A stretch of DNA of 64,000 bases. It comes from DASCOT01 sp965197275. GTDB taxonomy: Bacteria > Acidobacteriota > UBA890 > WLXD01. Positions 17,296 through 26,349 of the stretch are shown here, in pieces. Both the position numbers and the translations under genes were made by a program. The DNA is taken from positions 62,001 to 126,000 of the forward strand of contig CBDAMQ010000019.1 in assembly GCA_965197275.1 (NCBI GenBank), in the 5' to 3' direction. Numbering within the stretch: the stretch's first letter is position 1; every line of letters begins with the position of its first letter. Below the pieces are notes generated by a model, which was given only the letters and a program-made list of their open reading frames with translations, ran no database searches and was not told the origin of the DNA.

Positions 17296-18480
17296 TCAGT
17301 CGGGACGCTGACGCGGCGAGAGGGACCGCTCGGTACGCGACGCGGCGGTCGACTCTACGGCGCGCATAACACGCAAGAAGTTGCCGCCGGCGATCGCTCG
17401 CAGCTCCTCGTCGCTGTAGCCACGGCGGGCGAGCTCGACGAACAGGTCGGGGAACTTGGACACGTCCTCGAGCCCGTCGGGGAGTACCTCGATACCGTCG
17501 AAGTCGGAGCCGATGCCGACGTGCTCGGTGCCCATGACACTGCATAGGTAGTCGATGTGATCGGCAACCTCGGCGAGCGTTGCGCGGACCGTGGGATGGT
17601 CGGTGTCCCAGGCAGCCAGCTCACGCTCACGCCGCTCCGCATCGTCCGGATGAAGCTCCGCGAGTCGCGCTTTGCAGCCGGCGCGCTCGGCGTTGTGCTC
17701 CAGCACCCGGGTGGAGACGAAGTAGGGAACGAAGGTCGCCATCACGATGCCGCCCGTATCGCGCAGCAGGTGCAGCACATCGTCGGGCACGTTGCGCGGA
17801 TAGTCGGTGATCGCCCTGGCGCCCGAATGGGTGCAGGCAGCTGGCGCGCGCGATGTTTCGATCGCTTGCCGCATGGTGTCGGCGGAGGCGTGCGACAGGT
17901 CGACGAGCATGCCGATGTCGTTCATGCAGGCGACCACCTGGCGTCCGAAGTCGGTCAGGCCGCCGTGGATCGGATCCAGAAAGCCGCAGTCGGCCCAGTC
18001 CGTATGCACGTTGTGGAGCAGGGTCATGTATCGCCCGCCCGCCTGGTGGGCGCGCCGTAGGAAGGTGAGCGAGTTTTCGATACCGTGGCCGCCCTCGACG
18101 CCGATCAGCGATGCGATCTTGCCGGTGGCGTGGATGCGCTCGATATCGTCGGCACCGAACGCAGCCTCCAGCGTGTCGGGGTACGACGAGATGAGCCGCG
18201 AGGCGAGCTCGATGCTCTCGAACATGAGCCGCGCCGCGCCCGGCCCGGCCCGCTCGATCGGCACGTAAGCGGCCCAGAACTGCGCCCCGACACGGCCGGC
18301 GCGTAGGCGCGACAGATCGGTGTGCATCGGCGGCTCGAGGCCGGTCGTGTCCTCGAAGTCGAATCGCTCCAGGTCGCCGTCCAGGCGTCGGGACACCTGA
18401 TGCGGGACGTCGTTGTGCCCGTCGATGAGGGGCGATTCGGCCAATAACCGAAGAACGCGGTCGCGGGTCTCTTGGGTCAT
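17296..18480 (-). CDS. membrane (renal-type) dipeptidase, peptidase family M19
   Basis: A 394-residue zinc peptidase-type protein. Metal-site motifs of the M19 family are all present in order: LIDGHNDVP (His and Asp), GVEGGHGIEN (bridging Glu), LVDLSHAS (His), CTHSGAR (His) and GIGSDFDG (Asp). Members cleave dipeptides, including D-residue and beta-lactam-like substrates. There is no clear signal peptide, so a cytoplasmic location is likely, as in many bacterial homologues. It is divergent from the nitroreductase gene. Length and motif spacing are normal. Confidence 0.93.
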   Translation of the reverse strand: MTQETRDRVLRLLAESPLIDGHNDVPHQVSRRLDGDLERFDFEDTTGLEPPMHTDLSRLRAGRVGAQFWAAYVPIERAGPGAARLMFESIELASRLISSYPDTLEAAFGADDIERIHATGKIASLIGVEGGHGIENSLTFLRRAHQAGGRYMTLLHNVHTDWADCGFLDPIHGGLTDFGRQVVACMNDIGMLVDLSHASADTMRQAIETSRAPAACTHSGARAITDYPRNVPDDVLHLLRDTGGIVMATFVPYFVSTRVLEHNAERAGCKARLAELHPDDAERRERELAAWDTDHPTVRATLAEVADHIDYLCSVMGTEHVGIGSDFDGIEVLPDGLEDVSKFPDLFVELARRGYSDEELRAIAGGNFLRVMRAVESTAASRTERSLSPRQRPD

Positions 18481-18577
18481 CTGAAGGACTACTACCGGGG
18501 TGCGATATTGCGGTCGAATGGCTCAGAGCGGAAGGTAGGCTACAACGAACCCGGAAGATCCGATGCAGACCGCCACA

Positions 18578-18603
18578 GTGGCGCCCACCGGTGGCGCCCA
18601 CCG
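18578..18603. repeat. two tandem 13-bp units in a divergent intergenic region
   Basis: GTGGCGCCCACCG occurs twice head to tail (18578-18590 and 18591-18603), followed by a partial TGGCGCA, in the 156-base gap between the divergent dipeptidase and nitroreductase genes. It could be an operator or a simple repeat. Confidence 0.5.
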
Positions 18604-18636
18604 TGGCGCAGCGAGTGTGCACCGAGCGAGGGATGA

Positions 18637-19307
18637 ATGACCGAGCGGGCCGATTTCGTGCCGTTGCCGGCGTATGAGGAGTACCCGGCCGAGGAGATGC
18701 GCCGCCGGGCGCGCGCCTTCTTCGAGAATCTGTCGCGCCGTCGAACGGTGCGGGAGTTCGACTCCCGCCCGCCGCCGCCGGAGGTGATCGACGACTGTAT
18801 CCGTGCCGCCGGTAGCGCGCCGAGCGGCGCCAACATGCAGCCGTGGCATTTCGTCGTGGTGACCGATCGGGAGATCAAGCGCCGCGTCCGCGCCGCCGCC
18901 GAGGAAGAGGAGCGCGAGTTCTACACCCAGCGTGCCCCCAAGGAGTGGCTCGAGGCGCTCGCGCCGCTGGGAACCGACGAGCACAAGCCATTCCTCGAAG
19001 AGGCGCCGGCGCTGATCGTGGTGTTCGTGCAGCGCTGGGGCCGGCTACCCGACGGACGCAAGGTGAAGCACTACTACGCCGTCGAATCGGTCGGGTTGGC
19101 ACCGGCATGCTGATCGCGGCGGTTCACGAGGCCGGGCTGGCGTCGCTGACCCACACTCCGAGCCCCATGGGGTTCCTGAACCAGATCCTCGGGCGGCCCG
19201 ACAACGAGAGCGCGTTCTTGATTCTGGTGGTGGGCTATCCGGCCGACGACTGTCGTGTGCCTGATATCGGCCGCAAGCCGCTCGATGAGGTGCGCAGCAC
19301 CGTATGA
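18637..19307 (+). CDS. nitroreductase-family flavoprotein, iodotyrosine-deiodinase-like (one-base frameshift)
   Basis: About 223 residues after correction. It begins with a short extension, then the FMN-binding nitroreductase signature SRRRTVREFDSRPPP, AAGSAPSGANMQPWHFVVV and, after a long insert, KHYYAVESVG. The frame then breaks at 19098-19099; adding one G gives GTGMLIAAVHEAGLASLTHT and PSPMGFLNQILGRP, and the normal end IGRKPLDEV. The PSGANMQPW motif and THTPSPMGFL segment are typical of the IYD/BluB-like branch. Likely an NAD(P)H-dependent reductase of unknown substrate. The break lies in a G run and is probably a sequence error. Confidence 0.85.
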
Positions 19308-19311
19308 CGGC

Positions 19312-20331
19312 TCAGACCACTGCTTGCTCTCCTTCGACAGTGGCGGAGTAGTCGCCGCTACGCGCCAGACCGTTGCAGCGGGCGCGGTGGGCGAAGGCCG
19401 TCTGCGCGTCCTCGGCGTTCTCGGCCTTTCCCCCCCACGCCTTCAACGCCGACGCCTGCAGGGCGCGCCCGAACGAGTAGCTGAGCTCCCACGGGTGGGG
19501 CCGACGCTGGTTCATGGAGTTGAGAAAGTCAGTGGCGTCGATCTCCGAGAGCCCGCCGGAGAGGAACACGATGCCCGGGACCGCTCCCGGCACCGTGCGC
19601 CGGAGGGTGCGAATGGTCGCCTCGGCGACGGCGTCGCGGTCGGCCTGGACGGGGCACTGATCGCCCGACACCACCATGTTGGGTTTCAGCAGCGTTCCCT
19701 CCAGCTCGACACGCTGAACGTGCAGTTGGTGATAGACCTCGGCGAGCGTCGCCTCGGTTGCCTCGGCGCAGCGCTCGATCGTGTGATCGCCCGTCATCAG
19801 CACCTCGGGCTCGACGATCGGCACCATGTCGGCTTCCTGAGTCAGCGCGGCGAAGCGTGCCAGCCCGTGCGCGTTGGCCTCGATGCACGTGCGGCTCGGA
19901 ATGTCGTTGCCGATGGTGATGACCGCGCGCCACTTGGTGAATCGGGCGCCGAGCTCATAGTACTCGGCGAGTCGCTCGCGCAGCCCGTCAAGACCCTCGG
20001 TGACCTTCTCGCCAGGACAACCGACGAGATCCTTGGCGCCCTTGTCGACCTTGATGCCGGGCACGATCCCTTGATCGGTGAGCACCTTGGAGAGCGGCAC
20101 ACCATCGTCCGTGCTCTGCCGTAGCGTCTCGTCAAAGAGAATCACCCCGCCGATGTAGGGGGCGGCCTCTGAGGTGGTGAACAGCAGCTGGCGATACGCC
20201 CGCCGCGCATCCTCGGTCGACTCGACGCCGATGGAGTCGAAGCGCTTCTTGATCGTGGGCGAGCTCTCGTCGGCTGCAAGGACCCCCTTCTGCGGTGCGA
20301 CGATTTGCTGCGCGATATCTGCCAAGCTCAT
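19312..20331 (-). CDS. fructose-bisphosphate aldolase, class I
   Basis: A 339-residue class I aldolase of the animal/plant-like type. GVLAADESSPTIKKRF near the N terminus, FTKWRAVI (Lys that contacts substrate), EPEVL, the Schiff-base Lys in LLKPNMV, LSGGLSEIDA and the C-terminal LSYSFGRALQASALKAWGGK are all intact. It cleaves fructose 1,6-bisphosphate in glycolysis or runs in reverse in gluconeogenesis. With glucokinase at 26-27 kb this supports sugar metabolism, although the two are not in one operon. It converges tightly on the nitroreductase gene. Confidence 0.96.
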   Translation of the reverse strand: MSLADIAQQIVAPQKGVLAADESSPTIKKRFDSIGVESTEDARRAYRQLLFTTSEAAPYIGGVILFDETLRQSTDDGVPLSKVLTDQGIVPGIKVDKGAKDLVGCPGEKVTEGLDGLRERLAEYYELGARFTKWRAVITIGNDIPSRTCIEANAHGLARFAALTQEADMVPIVEPEVLMTGDHTIERCAEATEATLAEVYHQLHVQRVELEGTLLKPNMVVSGDQCPVQADRDAVAEATIRTLRRTVPGAVPGIVFLSGGLSEIDATDFLNSMNQRRPHPWELSYSFGRALQASALKAWGGKAENAEDAQTAFAHRARCNGLARSGDYSATVEGEQAVV

Positions 20332-20546
20332 GCGGATTGCCTCTCAGACCCCCGGTCCGGGAGTGGAAAGGGTGGAAAGGACGCGGTTGGTGGCATCTTG
20401 CGTGCCCTCGCCGGAGGTGTCAAACGCCCCACCGCCCGCATGCAGGGGAACCGATCAACCGTGGTCACTCCCGTGCCCGGGGGCGTAGAATGGCTCGCAC
20501 GCCCGCCCTGCCGCAGATCCACTTCGAACAGTCCAGGAGATGGTGA

Positions 20547-21343
20547 ATGACCGAGTCGAGCCCTCCGAGCCAGCCCCAGGATCCAGCGCCCGCCGCACCG
20601 CCTGAAGCCAAGAAGGGTCTCAGTCCCCTGGCCTGGGTGCTGATCATTCTGGGCGTCGTTTTCGTGCTCATGATGGGCGCTTGCGTGGCGTGTGGACTGG
20701 TCGTTACGCAGGCGGCGCGCGAGCTGGCCAGCGACTTCGAAGCGAATCCCGCCAAGGCGATGGCCGAGCTGGCGGTGCGGGCCAACCCCGACATCGAGCT
20801 CGTCGAAAGCGACGACGACGCTGGCACCATGACGGTTCGCAACACGGAGACCGGCGAGGAGCTGACGCTGAACTTCGAGGACACACCGAAGGCCGTTTCT
20901 CGATCACCACTGACGAAGGTGGGGTGTCGTTCGACACCGACGCCGACGGCGGCGGCATCACGGCCACCGGTGTCGACGGATCTGTTTCGCGCATCGGGGC
21001 ACTCGGCGGCGAAGATCTCCCAGAGTGGCTCGACCCGTACCCAGCCGGCACGATCGCGCCGGGTGGCTTCCGCGGCGTTACCGCCGATGGCGTGGCCGGG
21101 GCGTTCCAGATGAGCACCGACGACGCCTGCTCGGAGGTCAACGGCTTCTACACCGAGGCCCTGCCGGCGGCGGGATTTCGTATCGTCGCGTCCTCGGCAT
21201 CCGCCGCCGCTGCTGTCAGCTCCGGAGTGATGGTCATGCTGCAGGCGGCGATGGACGATCCGGAGCGCTCGGTCACGGTCACCATGATCGACGCGGACGG
21301 TGGCGGCTGCGCGATCAGCATCCAGTTCGGCGGCGCTCCCTAG
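20547..21343 (+). CDS. membrane-anchored hypothetical protein (one-base frameshift)
   Basis: About 265 residues after correction. The N terminus is Pro/Ala-rich, followed by one transmembrane helix (LAWVLIILGVVFVLMMGA) and an extracytoplasmic region. The first frame runs to EELTLNFEDTPK; one missing G near 20891-20893 restores RFSITTDEGGVSFDTDADGG, and the protein continues through LPEWLDPYPAG and GAFQMSTDDACSEVNGFYTE to a TAG at 21343. The C-terminal part resembles small secreted beta-rich domains found in tandem with DUF4190-like anchors. No function can be given. The GG versus GGG context suggests a sequence error. Confidence 0.7.
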
Positions 21344-21469
21344 GATCTCGATCCCTCCGGGTCGCGGTCCTGTCGGATCGCGGCTCTGCCAGACGCGCCG
21401 TCGGCTGAAACTCTGCGCTCCCGGATCTCCGTCTCTCCGGCACGAATCGGCTTTGGGCCACCCTCGGCC

Positions 21470-21530
21470 AGTAATTATCATTAATAGCGGTTATTGATCA
21501 TCAAAGGTCATCAGTGGCCGATAACAGCCG
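21470..21530 (+). promoter_or_regulatory. AT-rich promoter region of the SseB-like/AAA+ operon
   Basis: CAGTAATTATCATTAATAG and the following TTATTGATCATCAA are strikingly AT-rich for this genome and lie 60-120 bases before the first gene of the unit. They include the small palindrome TTGATCATCAA-like core at 21493-21503. Promoter function is inferred from composition and position; I cannot assign -35 and -10 boxes with confidence. Confidence 0.4.
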
Positions 21531-21589
21531 GTTCGGCGGAGGCCGCTCCTTCGTTGCACCCGGGTCCCGGTGTCGAGGGAGGGGATCCA

Positions 21590-23878
21590 ATGACACAGCA
21601 ATCGGGCATAGAGGCGGTCCTGGCGGCGTACGGGCGCGGTGACGCGGACCTGTACGACCTTGCGGAGGCGCTGACCGACGTCGATCACGTGTCCGCCTTC
21701 GTGCCTCCGGGCGAGATGGCGCGCTACATGCAGGATCTGAGCGCCGCCACCGATGACAAGGGCTTCGGCAACGTCCTGACGAGCGACGCTACGGCCCCTC
21801 GCATGTACGGCCGCGAGCTGGCGGACGGCGGCTTCTGGCTCAGCCTGTTCTTGGACGACGATCACGCTCGTGAGCTGGTTGTCACTGAAGGTCTGATCGA
21901 GCCCGATGGCAACGCCCCGTTCATGTCCAAGGGTTTCGATGGCTGGCTGTGGGATGTCATGGGGGAGGAGCACGCCGGCGTCATCCTGGATCAGGGAACG
22001 GACCATGAGTTGCAGCTGCCCACTCACTCCTGTGCGCGCGTCTACGCCCTGCTGAACATGCACGCCTTCGCGCACCTGCCCGAGGTCTTCCCACTGTGCA
22101 GTCGCGGACAGGCTGTCATCACCCGCGACGCTGAGGGCGAGAACCAGCTGGCGACCATCTACAGCGACGCGCGCTTCGCCGAGTGGGTTCAGAATCACTC
22201 CACGCTGCCGGAGGCGACGACGCCGGCGATGCCGACGGTGGAGGTCTTGCAAGCGCTACTCGACGCGGGGGTGACCGCGGTGCTCGTCGACCAAGCGTTG
22301 CCATTCGAACGCGCCTACGTTCGCCAGGACCTGGTGCAGATGCTGCAGATGCTCGACGGCGGTGCGGCCGACATCGAACAGCCGCAGGCTCTGGCGCCGC
22401 CTCCTGGCGATCCGCATGCTGCCACCGGTACGGTGACCACGGCCGGTCCGGAGCCTGATACCTCGGCCGCCGTGACTCGCGCGAATCGGTTTCCGACCCT
22501 GCCGCCGGTGCGCCCACCGGGCCGCCCGGACGAGGAATCCCACCGCGTCTTTCGCGATATGCAGGAGAAGCTCCAGGCGAAGAAGATCCAGGTGTGGGAT
22601 TACTCCGACTATCTGGCGTACGGGCTCGACCTTTACATTCCCGTTCATCATGAGCGCGTGGACGGGCTCCGATGGCCCAGCGTCTTCTCGCACCCGGAAG
22701 ATGACAAGAAGGTCATCACGCACAGCTTCTATGCCGAGAAGATCGCCCGGCAGCTGACCGAGGACGGGGCCGCTGGCAACGAGTACTTCCATCTGGCCGG
22801 GATCGAGGCGCTGCGCTGGGCGTGGGCCGCTCCGAAGGGAATCGATGAGGTAGCGATCAACCTCTATCCCGGCACCACCGGCTGGGTCACGGTACCGACC
22901 TACTGGGTGTTGAGCGCGGTCTACCCGCACTTCCACGACATCGACGAGCTCGAAGACGTCGAGGCGATCGGCCTCTCGAAGCTCGGCCGAGTAGTCGGCG
23001 CACGAGGCTCCCAACCGCAGGTGACCCGGGCGTTGCTCCGAGGCTGGAATCAGCTCGTGATGGTCAAGGGCGATGGTAAGAAGCCGCCGTCGGTGGCCCA
23101 TCGCGGCGGCCGCTACCTGCCCGTGTTCAGCAGCGCCGACAGCTACTTCGAGTTCGACACGGCCGATTGTGGCGTGCTCACCGCCGCGCCTCGATCCGAA
23201 GAGCCGCCGTTCGCCGGCTGGCTGCGGGACTGCGCTGCGCTCGACGGTGTGATTCTGGATCCCGGCGGCGACAGGCCGGTTGCCCTCGATCACACCGACC
23301 TCGTGGTCTTGAGCTCCTGGATCGAGCAGTCCGAGCGTCGACCGACAGGCACGGACATCCTGCGCGAGGCATCGCGGCACTACGAATCGCTCAGCCCGAC
23401 GCTGACCGGTCGCATCGTTGCTGATTGGCCACGCTATTTCGTCTGCGTGCAGCAGTTGGACGACGGTGGCGCCGGAGTGATGACGCTGCCGGACCAGGAC
23501 TGCTGCGCCGTCTTCAGCGACCACGCCCGCGCCGACTTCTACCTGCAGGCCTACCGCCAGGCCGGAGTGATCGACGGCTCCTGGAAGGCGGTACCGATGC
23601 TCGCCCATTGGGAGCGGTCGGTGTTCCACGAGCTGGCGCGTAACTACGACGAGGGCGGCTGGATCGACCCGATGCCGCCGGCCGGCGGGATGGGGATCAT
23701 GGCAGCTGCCGTCAACGGCGAGTCCGACTACGAGTACGACCCGCGCATGGTGATGGACGAGTACCCCGGAATTCACGTCGAAGGCGAGGTGCTGGAGTCG
23801 GCGCTACGCCGCATCGACGAGAAGCTCAAGCCGCGCATCCCGGGCTTCGTGCTCGATGAGCATCGGAGCGCCGCGTGA
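21590..23878 (+). CDS. multi-module SseB-like protein
   Basis: A 762-residue soluble protein without signal peptide or membrane helix. Start at ATG 21590, which has AGGGAGGGG six bases upstream. The same half-module recurs: GVILDQGTDHELQLP (about residue 130), AVLVDQALPFERAYV (about 230) and GVILDPGGDRPVALD (about 555), and the preceding half (CSRGQAVITRD...SDARFAEW, YLPVFSSADSYFEF, AGVMTLPDQDCCAVFSDHAR) recurs three times. This pattern resembles the SseB N-terminal domain, repeated about four times with a Pro-rich linker (residues 255-305) and an unassigned central part. The gene ends in GTGA overlapping the AAA+ gene. The SseB assignment is by pattern and needs a profile search. Confidence 0.7.
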   Translation: MTQQSGIEAVLAAYGRGDADLYDLAEALTDVDHVSAFVPPGEMARYMQDLSAATDDKGFGNVLTSDATAPRMYGRELADGGFWLSLFLDDDHARELVVTEGLIEPDGNAPFMSKGFDGWLWDVMGEEHAGVILDQGTDHELQLPTHSCARVYALLNMHAFAHLPEVFPLCSRGQAVITRDAEGENQLATIYSDARFAEWVQNHSTLPEATTPAMPTVEVLQALLDAGVTAVLVDQALPFERAYVRQDLVQMLQMLDGGAADIEQPQALAPPPGDPHAATGTVTTAGPEPDTSAAVTRANRFPTLPPVRPPGRPDEESHRVFRDMQEKLQAKKIQVWDYSDYLAYGLDLYIPVHHERVDGLRWPSVFSHPEDDKKVITHSFYAEKIARQLTEDGAAGNEYFHLAGIEALRWAWAAPKGIDEVAINLYPGTTGWVTVPTYWVLSAVYPHFHDIDELEDVEAIGLSKLGRVVGARGSQPQVTRALLRGWNQLVMVKGDGKKPPSVAHRGGRYLPVFSSADSYFEFDTADCGVLTAAPRSEEPPFAGWLRDCAALDGVILDPGGDRPVALDHTDLVVLSSWIEQSERRPTGTDILREASRHYESLSPTLTGRIVADWPRYFVCVQQLDDGGAGVMTLPDQDCCAVFSDHARADFYLQAYRQAGVIDGSWKAVPMLAHWERSVFHELARNYDEGGWIDPMPPAGGMGIMAAAVNGESDYEYDPRMVMDEYPGIHVEGEVLESALRRIDEKLKPRIPGFVLDEHRSAA

Positions 23879-26316
23879 CGCCTGACCCGGTCGTCGAGAG
23901 CAACCTCACGAAGGGAATCGCGGCCTTCGACCACCGTGACTTCAGAACCGCGCGCAAGCACTTCTCTCAGGCCGTCCTGCGCCAGCCGGACGACGTCCGC
24001 GCCCGGTTCTGGCTCGGTGCTGCGCAGTACCACATGGGCAATATCGCAGAGGCGCGCAAGCACCTCGAGAAGGCAGTCGAGACGTCGCAGCCGCCGGTCG
24101 CGGATCGCCCGACGGCGGTCGGTGAGTACCTGGCACGCTGTTACCTTTCCGAAGATGCCGACCGCGCTCCGGCGATTGCTCTGGAGGCGGCCGAGAAGGC
24201 TCCTGAAGACGCCCGGGTACGCCTGCTTCTGGGTGACGTGTGTTTGCGCATGCAGCGCGACGACGACGCCCTGAAGCACTACGAGACGGCCTGGAAGCTG
24301 GAGGGTGGAAGCGCTGGTGAGCCGGCGGATCCGATGCGGCCGGGGCACGTGCCCTACGCCCGCAGCAGCGTCCTGGTGCGCCAGGAACGCTGGCCGGAGG
24401 CGCGCGCCGCGATCGAGCAGGCGCTCGCCCGTGATCCTGACAACGCCGTCTACCAGAATCGACTCGGGGTGATCTTGCACGACGGCCTCAGCGACGTTGC
24501 TGGTGCCGCAGTGGCGGCGACTCGTGCCACCGAGCTCGACCCGCGCACCGTCAGCAGCGGCGGCGATGGTGCCTACTGGTTCAACCTGAGCAACTACCTG
24601 CAGGCACTGGGGCGTTTCGCCGAGGCGCTGACGGCGATCGAGCGCGCCATAACGCTGTCGCCACGGCGGCGATACAAGGCGCTGCGCGATGAGCTAGCCC
24701 AATCGGCTCCGCAGTCTGCGCCGGCGCCGTTGGAGGCATCGACCCAGGTTGATTTCTCGAAGGTAGGCGGTATGAACGCGCTCAAGGACCAGGTGCGCCG
24801 CATCATCGCCGTGGTGCATCAGCGCCGTGCCGAGGCACAGCGCTACGGCATCGGCCGGAACGGAATCCTGCTGTACGGACCGCCGGGCTGTGGCAAGACC
24901 TTCTTCGCCGAGGCCATCGCCGGCGAGTTCGGCTTGAAGTTCCTGCGTGTCAGCCTCGGCAGCATGGTCACCAAGTATGTCGGCGGCGCTCCCGAGGCTA
25001 TCGAGAAGGTGTTCGCCGAGGCGCGCGACAACGCGCCGTGTCTGCTGTTCTTCGACGAGTTCGACTCGATCGCCGGGCGGCGCGACGATCAGGGAAGCAA
25101 CCACGAGCAGCAGATGGTCAATACCTTGCTGCAGCAGATCGACGCGACGCGCGATGTGGCCGGCGTGGTCATCATGGCGGCGACGAATCGGCTCAAGGAG
25201 ATCGATCCGGCCGCCATCCGCGAGGGTCGCTTCGACTACAAGGTGAAGATCTACCGGCCCGATTTCGATGCCCGCCGCGAGATCCTGCAGGTGCTACTGC
25301 GCGATCGGCCGCACGACGACAACGTCGACGCTACCGCCCTGGCACACGCCATGGAGGGTTTCTCGGCGGCGCAGGTACGCAGTGTGGTCGACGGTGCCGC
25401 GATGGCGGCGATGGAGACGCACGCGCCGATCTCGGCCGACCACCTCGATGCGGCGCTGCAGGAACGCATCGCCGAGCGTCGCTACGACGGCCCGCGGTTG
25501 GAGTGGAACGACCTCATCCTGCCGGACGAAGCGATGCGCAAGCTGCAGTTCGTCGAGCGCTTCATCGAGAACCCGCAGCTGGTGCGTGAGCTCGGGGTCG
25601 ACCCTCCGACCGGCTTGCTTCTGCACGGTCCGCCGGGCACCGGCAAAACGACCATCGCGCGGGTGCTGGCCTCGCAAACCGACGCTTCCTTTTTCGCCGT
25701 CAACGCCGCCGACGTGTTCTCGAAGTGGTTCGGTCAGTCCGAACAGCGGGTGCGCGAGATCTTCGAACAGGCGCGCGACAACGTGCCGGCGATCATCTTC
25801 ATCGACGAGATCGATTCCATCCTCGCCTCGCGTGCGGAGGGTGGCTCCGGCGGTACCCGAGCCGCGAACGCCGTGGTGAACACATTCCTGGCCGAGATGG
25901 ACGGCATCGCGGCGACCCGACGGATCTTCGTCGTGGGCGCCACCAACCGCCCGGAGCTGGTCGACGATGCGGCGCTGCGCCCGGGGCGCCTCAGCGAAGC
26001 CATCGAGGTAGGTCTCCCCGACGTCGACGGAAGGTTGGAATTGCTCGGCCTGTTCACGCGGCGCATGAAGCTCGGCGAGCAGGTGGATCTGGCCAGTATC
26101 GCGACCGCCGCGCATGGCGCCAGCGGCGCCGATCTGCGTGGCCTGTGCACCGCCGCCGGGCGCAACGCCGTGCTGCGCGAGCTCGACTCCGACAGCGCCG
26201 ACCCGGCGGTCACTGCGGCGGATTTCTCCGGCGCGCTGGAGGAGCTATTTCCGGAACGCGCCTGGGCGGGCACGCAGAAGATCGGATTCCTTCCGGGGAC
26301 GGCCAGCAGACCGTAG
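23875..26316 (+). CDS. TPR plus double AAA+ ATPase (CDC48/SpoVK-like)
   Basis: An 813-residue cytoplasmic protein that starts at a GTG overlapping the upstream stop. Residues 1-285 are tetratricopeptide helices (FDHRDFRTARKHFSQAVLRQ and similar). Two AAA+ modules follow. D1: Walker A GPPGCGKT (335-342), Walker B LLFFDEFDS (Asp394, Glu395), sensor MAATNR. D2: Walker A GPPGTGKT (585-592), Walker B IIFIDEIDS (Asp644, Glu645), sensor GATNRPE and LRPGRL. D1 has REGRFD where D2 and CDC48 have RPGR. The layout is a ring-forming unfoldase or remodelling ATPase with an N-terminal partner-binding TPR domain. The upstream SseB-like protein is the obvious candidate partner or substrate. Confidence 0.92.
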   Translation: MTPDPVVESNLTKGIAAFDHRDFRTARKHFSQAVLRQPDDVRARFWLGAAQYHMGNIAEARKHLEKAVETSQPPVADRPTAVGEYLARCYLSEDADRAPAIALEAAEKAPEDARVRLLLGDVCLRMQRDDDALKHYETAWKLEGGSAGEPADPMRPGHVPYARSSVLVRQERWPEARAAIEQALARDPDNAVYQNRLGVILHDGLSDVAGAAVAATRATELDPRTVSSGGDGAYWFNLSNYLQALGRFAEALTAIERAITLSPRRRYKALRDELAQSAPQSAPAPLEASTQVDFSKVGGMNALKDQVRRIIAVVHQRRAEAQRYGIGRNGILLYGPPGCGKTFFAEAIAGEFGLKFLRVSLGSMVTKYVGGAPEAIEKVFAEARDNAPCLLFFDEFDSIAGRRDDQGSNHEQQMVNTLLQQIDATRDVAGVVIMAATNRLKEIDPAAIREGRFDYKVKIYRPDFDARREILQVLLRDRPHDDNVDATALAHAMEGFSAAQVRSVVDGAAMAAMETHAPISADHLDAALQERIAERRYDGPRLEWNDLILPDEAMRKLQFVERFIENPQLVRELGVDPPTGLLLHGPPGTGKTTIARVLASQTDASFFAVNAADVFSKWFGQSEQRVREIFEQARDNVPAIIFIDEIDSILASRAEGGSGGTRAANAVVNTFLAEMDGIAATRRIFVVGATNRPELVDDAALRPGRLSEAIEVGLPDVDGRLELLGLFTRRMKLGEQVDLASIATAAHGASGADLRGLCTAAGRNAVLRELDSDSADPAVTAADFSGALEELFPERAWAGTQKIGFLPGTASRP

Positions 26317-26349
26317 TGGCCGCGCGGCGAGCCTGGCGATAGGGCTCCG

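Noticed and set aside
18755..18785. A T-arm-like sequence (GGGAGTTCGACTCCCGC) in the nitroreductase gene
   Set aside because: It codes for the conserved EFDSRPPP segment of the enzyme and has no acceptor or anticodon arm around it, so it is a chance resemblance.
21590..23878. A type III secretion cluster
   Set aside because: SseB-like modules occur here without any injectisome genes, so secretion function cannot be inferred.
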